Positions 56,408 to 64,000 of a stretch of 64,000 nt of DNA are shown piece after piece. The translations under genes were made by a program, and so were the position numbers. The notes below the pieces were generated by a model. That model ran no database searches, was not told the DNA's origin, and was given only the letters and a program-made list of their open reading frames with translations. Origin of the DNA: Lingula anatina (taxonomy: Eukaryota > Brachiopoda > Lingulata > Lingulida > Lingulidae); NCBI RefSeq assembly GCF_001039355.2, contig NW_019773958.1, positions 1,225,315 through 1,289,314 of the forward strand, in the 5' to 3' direction. How positions within the stretch are numbered: position 1 is the stretch's first letter; each line of letters begins with the position of its first letter.

Positions 56408-57214
56408 ACCTATTGTTCATGAGATTATAAACTTGTATTCGTGTGTGTGTGAGAGAGAGAGTGAGTGTGCAGTGTGCATTTACCATACTTGGGTATATGT
56501 ACTTTCTTATACTGAAATTTTTCAATTAAAAAAAAATAATAATAAATAAATAAATAAATAAATAAATAAAGTGTAAATCTATTGCAAGCCACTAAAATCA
56601 TTCTCTAAATCATAAGCAAATGGCCTCTTTCACAAGCCACTAGCATAATAAATTTTACTAGTTCCAAAATAAAGTAAGATTTGCTTTTAAATTGAAATAA
56701 ACTCTTTGCTAGAGTTAGTCAGTAAACAAGACCCCCTACGAAAATATTAGCAGTGCTCTGTCCGACATTTCCTGCAAAAGCAAAGATTCGTGCTGTGCAT
56801 GCTGCAATGCAGTCGTTTGTCTTGGATTTTCTAACTGCATTACGCATTCATGTACATGATAGTTATCTTTAAACTGACATAAATATGCTACTCACAATAA
56901 GTATTTTTAAATGAGGTTTTGTTAAAGAGGTAGCAATGAATGGTTCCCGCTTCCAGCTGATTGTGCTATTGTGCTACTACTGGCAAGGGTTGTGCCATTG
57001 TATTAGTTGTGAATTGTGTTAGTTGTGAATTTTAGTTGTGAATTGTGTTAGTTGTGACAGTCAAATTGTGCCAACTTACCACCACCAGGTTCCACATCTT
57101 AGCTGCCTGCGCTACAAATGTAGACACCCCGCTGCAACCAGTAATCAGCATAATCTTAGGAGGCTGGTTGTAGAGTAGCTCGTACATCTTGTTCATACCG
57201 AGCCCAGGGGTGCA
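38126..57214 (-). CDS. GABBR1: metabotropic GABA-B receptor subunit 1 (5' partial)
   Basis: Seventeen exons on the minus strand, phases consistent, 835 residues plus TGA: 57214-57080, 50217-50047, 47101-47000, 45472-45407, 45216-45022, 44615-44479, 43869-43764, 43407-43344, 43189-43112, 42723-42573, 42296-42164, 41524-41417, 40927-40723, 40295-40168, 39667-39539, 39056-38919, 38587-38126. It is a class C GPCR: a Venus-flytrap ligand domain, seven helices and a cytoplasmic coiled coil. In animals subunit 1 binds GABA and pairs with subunit 2, which couples to Gi/o. Subtype 1 is clear from [38 protein letters not shown] and [18 protein letters not shown]. The signal peptide and the first third of lobe 1 lie upstream. 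No further exon was recognised up to 64000. Confidence 0.94.
38720..38762 (+). repeat. (CA)n microsatellite
   Basis: About 20 CA units after an A run, in the last GABBR1 intron. Confidence 0.95.
39539..42723 (-). CDS. GABBR1: seven-transmembrane exons of GABBR1
   Basis: Six exons (42723-42573 to 39667-39539) encode helices TM1 ([20 protein letters not shown]), TM2 ([17 protein letters not shown]), TM3 ([18 protein letters not shown]), TM4 ([18 protein letters not shown]), TM5 ([20 protein letters not shown]), TM6 ([18 protein letters not shown]) and TM7 ([20 protein letters not shown]). The Cys at the top of TM3 (QMC) and in loop 2 (LEHCES) can form the usual disulfide. Confidence 0.92.
40440..40700 (+). 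repeat. degenerate AACACANTGTCA tandem array
   Basis: About a dozen diverged copies of a roughly 20-bp phrase (AACACACTGTCACACCTAAC-like). It ends 20-30 bp from the donor of GABBR1 exon 40723-40927. Confidence 0.7.
40976..41230 (+). mobile_element. foldback MITE family 1, copy A
   Basis: 255 bp, flanked on both sides by TTAG. Ends are inverted (ACTGGGTTTGCATACC and GGGAATGGTCCC). The inner stem is AAAGCTGCTAA with TTAGCAGCTT, around the conserved core TTAATTACCCC. Confidence 0.85.
43112..57214 (-). CDS. GABBR1: Venus-flytrap (GABA-binding) exons of GABBR1
   Basis: The visible ligand-domain exons keep the residues known to contact GABA in mammalian subunit 1. These are Ser in GCSGVS, Ser in AYGSSSPAL, His in FRTHPSATL, Tyr in VGVFYENMA, Trp in LIGWYPDKW, and Glu in [11 protein letters not shown]. 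Subunit 2 lacks this set. The Trp of lobe 1 (in GGWPGG of mammals) would be in an exon outside what I can see. Receptor function as the GABA-binding subunit follows. Confidence 0.9.
44327..44411 (+). repeat. (GT)n microsatellite
   Basis: More than 40 GT units, followed by GTGCATG variants to 44465. It lies about 70 bp from the donor of GABBR1 exon 44479-44615. Confidence 0.97.
45882..45998 (-). mobile_element. relative of the 17523 element, inverted
   Basis: It reads CCAGGTCTGCAGCCAGCAATTTCAAAGG and ends in a C-rich arm (CTACCCCTCCCCCCAACCCC). It is the reverse orientation of the 17523 element with divergence. Confidence 0.6.
46421..46632 (+). mobile_element. foldback MITE family 1, copy B
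   Basis: 212 bp, flanked by AATG on both sides. Ends are ACCCCATTCCC and GGGAATACGCCC. The core AAGTTAATTACCCCC is followed by GTAGTAGGCGGGAC. Confidence 0.88.
46672..46870 (+). mobile_element. MITE with perfect GGCTCTGTTCACAA terminal inverted repeats
   Basis: The left end GGCTCTGTTCACAA is the exact inverted complement of TTGTGAACAGAGCC at the right end. Pairing continues imperfectly inside (CAAGTTGA with TCAACTTG). It begins 40 bp after copy B of family 1. Confidence 0.85.
47287..47570 (+). mobile_element. older palindromic element interrupted by a younger one
   Basis: The flanks of copy C (AAATGCAATCAGATTAAC on the left, AACACTCCTCCTGGTGTTGA on the right) join into the same sequence as the complement of the right arm of the 34118-34262 element. 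This marks the older element as the target of the insertion. Confidence 0.65.
47329..47528 (-). mobile_element. foldback MITE family 1, copy C (nested)
   Basis: 200 bp, inverted relative to copy B, flanked by CTAA on both sides. It begins GGGTGTATTCCC and ends AATGGGGT. Over most of its length it is nearly identical to the complement of copy E. Confidence 0.88.
47571..50046. other. GABBR1 intron, nothing recognised
   Basis: AT-rich sequence between GABBR1 exons 50217-50047 and 47101-47000. Apart from the elements at its low-coordinate end I see no repeat or gene. Confidence 0.6.
50225..50259 (+). repeat. (TTA)n microsatellite next to an acceptor
   Basis: About 11 TTA units begin seven bases upstream (in gene orientation) of the acceptor of GABBR1 exon 50217-50047, where a polypyrimidine tract would normally be. 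Confidence 0.92.
51794..51850 (+). repeat. interrupted (GT)n microsatellite
   Basis: GT runs with GTAT and GCGT interruptions, in a GABBR1 intron. Confidence 0.9.
51909..52221 (+). mobile_element. 313-bp near-perfect palindrome (foldback element)
   Basis: The left half (GCCGCATTCAGAACAAGTTG, later AAAATGGCCGACCCACTTAA and CCTGCAGG) is mirrored by the right half (CCTGCAGG, TTAAGTGGGGTCGGCCATTT, TGTTGTGAATGCGAC). The centre is near 52065. The two arms pair over most of their length. Confidence 0.88.
52695..52948 (+). mobile_element. foldback MITE family 1, copy D
   Basis: 254 bp, flanked by TAAG on both sides. It begins ACCCCATTCCCATACCTAG and ends CTAGGTATGGGAACCGGTTC. The inner stem AAGCTGTT pairs with AACAGCTT around TAGTTAATTACCCCC. 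Confidence 0.9.
52953..56361. other. GABBR1 intron, low-complexity AT-rich
   Basis: No exon recognised on either strand. It contains a truncated family-2 element (53998-54133), A and T runs, and a (TA)n run at 54632-54652. Confidence 0.6.
53998..54133 (+). mobile_element. truncated relative of the 34360 MITE
   Basis: GCGCATTCAGAACAGAGGAC, GGGGATCAAATATG, TTGCCGCTTAA, GACAGATTCCTCGCGGGGA and CATTCAAGTGGGTC match the 34360 element in order. It ends at a T run and lacks the right inverted end. Confidence 0.65.
56362..56406 (+). repeat. (TTA)n microsatellite
   Basis: About 15 TTA units. Open frames on both strands through it are repeat artefacts. Confidence 0.95.
56535..56571 (+). repeat. (AATA)n microsatellite
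   Basis: About eight AATA units after an A run. Confidence 0.9.
57001..57058 (+). repeat. short tandem repeat TTAGTTGTGAATTGTG
   Basis: Three to four copies of a 13-18 bp unit end about 20 bp from the donor of GABBR1 exon 57080-57214. Confidence 0.8.
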
Positions 57215-57775
57215 CTGCAAGCAGACATAAACATACTGTTACAGATCTCACTGTGTTAAACAGGATCTCAGTGAAGTGGTGCCGATGACATGGGGATTCA
57301 TCCACATTATCTGATTTACAGCACTTCTAGAATTAGGATTTCCTACGAAATACTCCAAATTTGTATAAACAATAATATAGTCTAAAACATATATAAACAG
57401 AAAAATCTACAGTATTTCACTGCTGCTTATTTTCAGCAAAATGCTTGTCATAAGAAAAAATATGCAACATGCATTTTATGTATAATGTACAAATAAACCC
57501 TAAAACAATAATTTGGCAACATTCCAATGATTTTACTCAATAAGTATGACATCATCTTCCGAAGATCCCAACATCAATCAACTTGGCTTCTTGATGAAAA
57601 GAAAACAATTCAAAGATCAAATGTCATCAAACGCGGGGTCAAGACACTGGATACACAAGGTCACCTGTGGAGAAAACAAGATGCGCACTGCTGGATATCC
57701 AGGTACAAGTTTGATGTTAAGAAACCGAAGATAACCAAGATCTTTCTCTTTATGAATATAAGAACTTAATCCCCC

Positions 57776-57806
57776 TCCCTCTCTCTCTCTCTCTCTTCCC
57801 ACCCCA
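57776..57806 (+). repeat. (CT)n microsatellite
   Basis: CCCTCCCTCTCTCTCTCTCT and onward; pyrimidine-rich sequence continues to about 57845. Confidence 0.9.
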
Positions 57807-58185
57807 TCCTTTTCCTTTTTCTCTCTCCGAGTCTCTCTCTCTCCTTAATTATTATACACACTAGTATGGGGTTTCTAATCTCCTGCACAAAATGATTGGG
57901 ATTCATTGTAGGGACCTGACATTTAAAATGTCAATGTATTAGGTCTGCCAGTGACAATTTATTATCCTGTCTTCTATATCCATGTACAACACAATACCAA
58001 TGAATGATTTACCATAAATCTGTACCTGGGCGACAATATCATTTTTTAACTTTTTCTCACAGTGGCATCATACACAGTCAGCATGTTATTATAAAGATGT
58101 CAAGTGCAGTAAATGTCATGGTTGATATAAAAACCAAAGAACTTTAGTTCTATTCTGCTGATAAGACAGGTCCCTGCGAAGAATT

Positions 58186-58460
58186 GGTCCAGATCCCTTT
58201 GGTCAAAGAAGTGGTCCAGATCCCTGTGGTCAAAAGGGCGTGGTCCAGATCCCTGTGGTCAATGGGGCATGGTCCAGATCCCTGTGGTCTATAGAGAGTG
58301 GTCCAGATCCCTGTGGTCAGTGGGGCGTGGTCCAGATCCCTGTGGCCAAAGGAAAGTGGTCCAGATCCATGTGGTACAAGGGGAGTGGTCCAGATCCCTG
58401 TGGTACAAGGGGAGTGGTCCAGATCCCTCTGACATCTAACAGGTGTGGCCCAGTGCCCTG
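58186..58460 (+). repeat. 29-bp minisatellite, about 10 copies
   Basis: GGTCCAGATCCCTGTGGT starts at 58186, 58213, 58242, 58271, 58300, 58329, 58358, 58387 and 58416, with a weak last copy at 58446: a regular 29-bp step. Spacer bases between the shared parts vary. Open frames on both strands are artefacts of the repeat. Confidence 0.93.
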
Positions 58461-59448
58461 TGATTATCTCATCATTATTCAACTTTTGACTCAATAAGCA
58501 CAGTAGTCTTAGATCATTTTTTTAAAATCAATATTCTTGCAATGGAAAGAATTTATTTAAAATACTACCCATAGTTAAAATAGTGTCTTCCAATCAATTA
58601 TCTGTGAGAATGTGTTTTCTGTGTGACTTAATTCTCCTGCTGGGTGTAAGAGAGAACAAAGATATCAGAGCCATATATACCACGGATCAATTCTGCTATA
58701 TATGCCATCACGTCTTCAGCTCTCAAAGGGGGAGGTTATTACAGCCAAACCAGATCACATTTTCAACAGTTTTTGTTCAAAGAGCAGCTACAGAAGAGAA
58801 GAACAGCCTACTCATCAGTCAGGTTTGAACAAAGGCCAACAAATCTACTGCAGTTAATTGGCCATGTTATTCATTCATAGCAATCATGTTAATTGTGCAG
58901 AAATGGATGTTTTCCAACACTGTTGTATTCTGTTGGCTTAACTAAAGGCATCAAATATTAAATACCAATGACTGCTATGATTAGGTTGAATCAAGTGCGA
59001 GAATACATAAGTGGCATTTTTCCATTTGCAATATGATGTGTGCTTGTCAATGATCTGAAAAGGAAAGCGCTAGAGAAAAGACAATTCCGAGCTATAGAGA
59101 AATATCTGTAGCAAAATCAACTTCGGTTGAATTATTAATACCCAAATCCAATAAAAATTCCTTCCTGCTCTCTTGTGTTACATAACTCTCTCTCTCAAGG
59201 ATATAGTGCCTTACAAAAATGATGAGTTGCATTAGCAATAATATGATGATGTTCCCATGAAAACCCATATTGATGAAATTGATTTGTACACTACGGGAGT
59301 CGAGTTACAGTCACTGGTCAAATAAACTAAATATATTGCCTAATGGACTGCTCTAATGTTATGCTATTTTTTCTTCTTTTTTCCCAGATTAGTTTCCCAA
59401 ATTAGTAATTTTGTCGGAGGTAGCTATAGATGACATGTGCTATCTAGG

Positions 59449-59672
59449 ACCCCATTTCCATAGATTTTAGATCGATCTATCCCTGTGGGGAGTCTCACTA
59501 AATTACGGTCAGCTTAGCCGGCTTAAGCGTCTGTCCCGCCTACTGAAAGCTGTGAGGGGGTAATTAACTATGGTGCGCACTCGGCTGACTGCAATTTAGC
59601 ATGAACCCCCAGGGAGTTAGGTCAATCTAAATCTTAATCTCTGGATCGATCTAAATCTCTGGGAATACACCC
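59449..59672 (+). mobile_element. foldback MITE family 1, copy E
   Basis: 224 bp. It begins ACCCCATTTCC and ends GGGAATACACCC, with imperfect flanks TAGG and TAGC. The complement is very close to copy C, apart from an extra segment of about 28 bp near the high-coordinate end that looks like a local duplication (ATCTAAATCT repeated). Confidence 0.87.
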
Positions 59673-61187
59673 TAGCCTACATTCCAAACATATTTTATCC
59701 ATAGTACTCGCATGTGGTTCTAATATCTGTAGACAATACATTTAAATTAATGCAAGAACTTGAAAATTGCATTTTTTTAAACCAAGTCCACGAATGTGAA
59801 ATATTTTTGACTGATTTACACAAACAACTTCATTTAGTTAAACATAAATTCATCCTTACATGCAGCCAGCAATCAGGATTTCATCTATGTACATGTATGA
59901 GTTAAAATTATTCAATGTCCTACTTTTTCTTACATCCGTTGAAGTTGTTATTTTGAATTTACTTGTAGTCAACTATGTGTAATTACTATAATTTTAACTA
60001 CATGGCTATCACCTCAGTGTCTCTCTTTTGAATATCAATTTTAACAGATTATGTTGACCCTTTTTTTTAATCTGGTACTTTAAAATGTGCAATGTATGTA
60101 CAATGCATATTATTCTGCCTTTGCTTTATTACATTTCATAACAAAATTATCAGTTTTAAGTGCAAAATGACATTGTATTTGTACAGATAATGTGAACATG
60201 ATACTTTCCCCTCATACACAAAGAACAAAAAAAAATTTGACGAAGAATGCAAAATTAATCGAAATCATTCTGGCGCCAGTAATTGGAGACAAACATGCCA
60301 CTATCTAACAGATACAAAATCAATACCAAACTCTCTCACGTGAAAAGGGAAAATAAATCATTGTCAACTCAGATTCAATGTACCTGTATATTTGCTCTAT
60401 ATATATATTCTCTTTTTTTTTTTTTTTTGTCAGTGGAAAATATCAAACGACATAAGCAGACGTGCATCTAACTGAAAATGGTAGGGGGAGGAGAATGGGA
60501 GGTACTGATGGATAGCAATCGAGTCTTGTATACTTCAGATCAGGTGTATGCTGCAGTAATCAGATTGCATGACATCATGCTGTGAACTACATCCTACCAA
60601 CTGGATTACCTGCCCTAGCTGCTTCCCCCTAGATTACATGTACAACCGCAGCTGTGTGTAATCTTGATACAGAGTTGCCAATATTTACCACTATATTTAC
60701 ATGGGTGATGCCACTATATGCCAGTTAATGAAGACGTAGACAATCAAATCATCTGCCGGTGAGCTCAATAACATTAGAGAGATCTGACTGCCCATGGCAA
60801 AGAAAGCGTTTCTCACATGAATCGTATGAACTGAGCAATTCTACTGCTCACCAGCCCAATATACACATTAGTGATCGAAGCTGTTGTGGATAACAGGCAA
60901 AAGAGTAGCAGCCAGTGTATTTTAACATTTGACATTATACATACAACCAAAATTTGTATGTTTTCTAATTAAAAACCTAATTTTGAATAGAAAATGCAGG
61001 GTGAAGTCAAGAGATGAACTTGCTATGTTTACTTGCACTAAAAGTGTCTGTATAATTTGTGGTCTCCATCCAATCACTGAATGGTTTATGATTACATGTG
61101 TATTGTCAGAGACATGAGACAATGATATTTCATAAGAAGTTGCATGACTGTATGATTCCCTGTCTGTCTCACGTCACTCCCAATATT

Positions 61188-61401
61188 GGTCCCAGCAGGG
61201 AGTTGGGGGGGGGGGGGAGGGGCGGTTAAAAAGAATTGCCTTTTTGGGCAGAACAGGTACACTCTGAATACAAATTTGATCTACCAGCAGGTTCTATTTC
61301 ATTTTTAAAGTTGGGTCAACTAAGAGGCTAAAAAAGTCCATTCTTTCAAAGAAAGAGCTCTCTCACCTCCCTCTTGTGAAATTGCTAGCTTCAGGCCTGT
61401 T
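61188..61401 (+). mobile_element. relative of the 17523 element
   Basis: G-rich left part (GGGAGTTGGGG with a long G run), middle TACACTCTGAATACAAATTTG and AAGTTGGGTCAACTAAGAGG, and right end TGTGAAATTGCTAGCTTCAGG followed by CCTG, as in the 17523 family. Confidence 0.65.
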
Positions 61402-63471
61402 ATTGATTACTAATGTTTATAATGTAAATTTTATAATGCAACTTCGTCTTTAAATTTTTATTTGATACTTTTCTGCTCAACTGAACCTATAGGCTCATGC
61501 CATTCCTCACTATTGAAAAATAGAAGATCTGATATATATGGTCAAAATTAAGGCAGTGATGTAACCACACAATTGTTGTACCCAGAAAATTGGATACTAG
61601 TAGAAATACAAATATACTGTACAAGTCTGATCCACTTCATAAGAGGATAATCATGGATTGTAACTTCTAGATCCCATATTTTTTCCCCACTCTGTCTGGA
61701 CCCCAACAATATGTCAATTTGAAGTAATACATCTAGCCTGGGTAATTTTTTGTTTAGTTTACATCTTCTTCAAGCTAGTCAATACATCACAAGTAAAAGC
61801 AAAGACCACTGTGATACCCTGATCCAAGACAATAAATCTCTGTTCAGAGATGAAAAATAAAATATCATCCAATCTTATTTAATAGCCATAAGATGATACA
61901 CTGATGTTATTTCTTCACAATTATAGCCAGATTATCGACAGAAGGCAGTAGATACTGTAGCACATCAAGATGTCTGCGAATCAATCAACTTACCCAAGTT
62001 GTCAAACAGAATAAAGACGCGGTACTCTGGGTACTTTGCAATTCTAAATCCCTCAAGATTTCTCACCCCCTTTCAATATTCCCCTCTCTCTGAGTCGACT
62101 TTAAATCCTCTTTGCCATCATCATGAATAATTGAAGCAGGAGGACCCAATAAGCTCTGCTCCTGCCTACAGTTTATTTCGTGCATTTCTGGAACATGGAT
62201 GTCAGTGAACGAATGGTAAAAGGGCCTAATCAATATCGGTCCATTACTCCAAATCATCTACTTGAGTAAAATGTTCTAGCAAATATGATTACAACAGATA
62301 AAACGCTCTTGGGGAATGTTGCTTTCAAATAGTCCATGTTAAATTTGGATGATTTCAAGGATAAGAGAATTACGGGTACAGAAGTTAACTGGACGATCAG
62401 TCGTGCAGGGCTAGTCCAGGGGTTATTCAGCGGTCAGTTTTTTGATTGGATGGCTTAAATCAGACTCTGTCAACTTAAGTTACGGCCCTGGGGCAATGCA
62501 TATAATGAAGGAAAACTTAAATATACTAGGAGCAAAGGGGAAGATAAATGTCTTCAAGTAATGTATTTTCAGAAAATGTCTCAAAGTATAATGGACTAGA
62601 GAATCATCTGCGTAGCTTATCTGCCCATGAACCTGCCAATAAAAGGTAACCCAAGGACATCTTATAACACCCAATTATGACTGTCACTGTGCAAAGAATT
62701 CATCCTAGCCATTAAATCTCAAAATAAACCAAGAATAGTTCAAGCAGCCAGAGTCACAGAGTGACAGTTGTATTAAGCTACTCCTGTACATGGCTACGTG
62801 CATCAACCATAGTAATTTAATTCACTTGCCCTGCATAAAACTTTAAGAATTTATTATAAATATAAAACAGAATAAATTTAAATATTAGTACTACCAGCAA
62901 TTGCTGTCCAAACAACTGAAAACATAGTGCTGTTCTCCTCTTTGTCATTTGTTATAAACCAAAAATACATTTTAAAAAAGGACAATAATGCACATGCAGC
63001 AATATGTCAATATCTCAACTTTACTGTGCACCAGGGACCAGTTGGATGGTGTCATCATTTCTGAATCCTATACAAAAATGCTGACTAAATGCTACAGAAA
63101 TGTGCACAGAATAAGCCAAAGAAATGTATGTGAACAATATTATAGTAATTGTAATCATAATGTACAGTGATTGATAAAGCAGAATTTTTGTTTCAGTTTT
63201 TTCTTTTTATCCTTCAGATTTTTCTTAATCAAAATTTTAGGGTCTTTTTAATAAGCTTTGTGTAATTTTTATAATTAAGTCTTATATTGCCATTTTAGCT
63301 CTCAATTTTGTCAATTTAAAATCTTTATTTATTGTAACATTTAGTTCTTAAATTGTAAGGTGCATTGAGATTTTAAATGGAATGTCCCATATAAATATAA
63401 ATTATTTTTAGCATAAATATTACATCATTATTAAATCTCTGAGCAAAAATCTCTTTCTTTGTCCCTGGTAG

Positions 63472-63570
63472 AGGGCACCCCAATCTGGATAAGTCAGCCG
63501 CGATTCTCCACCTCGCCACCACACCAGTTCAGGTGATGTCAGTGCACCCTACGACCTTCATCAACGGCAG
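63472..63570 (+). CDS. possible isolated coding exon, unknown protein
   Basis: Flanked by a good acceptor (TTTCTTTGTCCCTGGTAG) and donor (GGCAG then GTACTT). One frame is open across 98 bases with balanced codons and reads GHPNLDKSAAILHLATTP then VQVMSVHPTTFINGR. The other two plus frames and the minus frames carry stops. The local GC content is clearly higher than the surroundings. I do not recognise the family. It may belong to a gene continuing beyond 64000, or may be a repeat fragment. Confidence 0.3.
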
Positions 63571-64000
63571 GTACTTTCTCTAGCCTACTTAAATCATTAA
63601 ATATTTATTCTAGAACACGTTGGCATCACATCTAGGATGGACCAGCAACTTAAATAGACATCATGGGGTGTTTCTATATCTAATAGCTACAGCTGGTGGT
63701 TGTGCAACGTGTCTAAATGCGGGTGCACATGTGCATGCATGAATTCATGTGCATTTGTATGTACAAGTAGCATGTATACATCAATGTTTAAATACATTCA
63801 CGTTAAGTGCCTGTATTATTGGCTCAGCAGCACACAGGTGACCTTATGCAAATACAGGAGCCAGCTTTTCCAAGTGAAATTTCTTCTGCTCTTTTTACTG
63901 GCATTAATAGCAAATAAGAATATTAAGTCATGTTGAATAAAGCATGTGACATCTTCCGTAAATATTATTTGCCAATTGATTAAATCTTTTTTTTTTTTTT
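63571..64000. other. no gene seen
   Basis: AT-rich sequence with a short GTGCATG-rich patch near 63720-63760 and a closing T run. Confidence 0.5.

Larger units (their letters stand above)
57215..63471. other. probable upstream intron of GABBR1
   Basis: The first visible GABBR1 exon has a good acceptor at 57215-57216 (minus strand), so transcription comes from higher coordinates. I find no matching upstream exon. The stretch holds a (CT)n run at 57776-57806, the 29-bp minisatellite, MITE copy E and a relative of the 17523 element. Confidence 0.5.

Noticed and set aside
57527-57802. Overlapping open frames on both strands (61-80 residues)
   Set aside because: No splice borders or recognisable motifs, and the end runs into a CT microsatellite. 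It is probably chance in the GABBR1 upstream intron.
58150-58497. Open frames on both strands with repeated WTT and GSGP phrases; also a CRISPR-like look
   Set aside because: The frames shift from unit to unit, as expected for a 29-bp minisatellite. The unit has no unique spacers, and the genome is eukaryotic, so it is not a CRISPR array.
61998-62053. Minus-strand exon candidate reading RIAKYPEYRVFILFDNLG, followed by GTAAG
   Set aside because: It looks a little like the GABBR1 lobe-1 segment expected before 57214, but its donor leaves phase 1, while the 57214 exon needs phase 0. The upstream bases are purine-rich, with no acceptor tract.

Overview
The window is eukaryotic nuclear DNA, AT-rich, with short exons, long introns, GT-AG splice sites, microsatellites and many small palindromic transposons. 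Gene content (a GABA-B receptor subunit 1 orthologue, a long coiled-coil fibrinogen-related secreted protein, a DUF268 protein and a TBC Rab-GAP) fits a marine invertebrate such as a mollusc, brachiopod, annelid or invertebrate deuterostome. I cannot place it further from sequence alone.

Layout. (1) 711-31823, plus strand: the 3' part of a large gene. I spliced 27 exons with consistent phases to 1856 codons: a coiled coil, a TBC1D2-type RabGAP domain, then a C-terminal beta-propeller that resembles the WD40 domain of LRRK/Roco proteins and is interrupted or followed by one very large acidic, Ser-rich exon. The 5' end lies outside the window. (2) 9590-18564, minus strand: a complete three-exon, 800-residue secreted fibrinogen-related protein nested antisense inside the 13.9 kb intron that splits the TBC domain. 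(3) 34623-36342, plus strand: a two-exon, 342-residue membrane-anchored DUF268 protein with a methyltransferase-like fold signature. (4) 38126-57214, minus strand: 17 exons (835 codons) of a GABBR1 orthologue, containing most of the Venus-flytrap domain, all seven transmembrane helices and the cytoplasmic coiled-coil tail. Its first exons are not visible. From 57215 to 64000 I see its probable upstream intron plus one weak plus-strand exon candidate.

Repeats. One family of 4-bp-target-site foldback elements (five copies, 40.9-59.7 kb) dominates the GABBR1 introns. One copy is inserted in an older element. Two more families of terminal-inverted-repeat elements also occur. The TBC gene carries tandem duplications that multiply its splice donors and acceptors in two introns.

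The four genes have no evident joint pathway; they look like unrelated neighbours. The most novel items are the TBC plus LRRK-like propeller architecture, the repeatedly duplicated splice sites, and the foldback family with covarying inner stem. No prokaryotic, viral or CRISPR feature was found.
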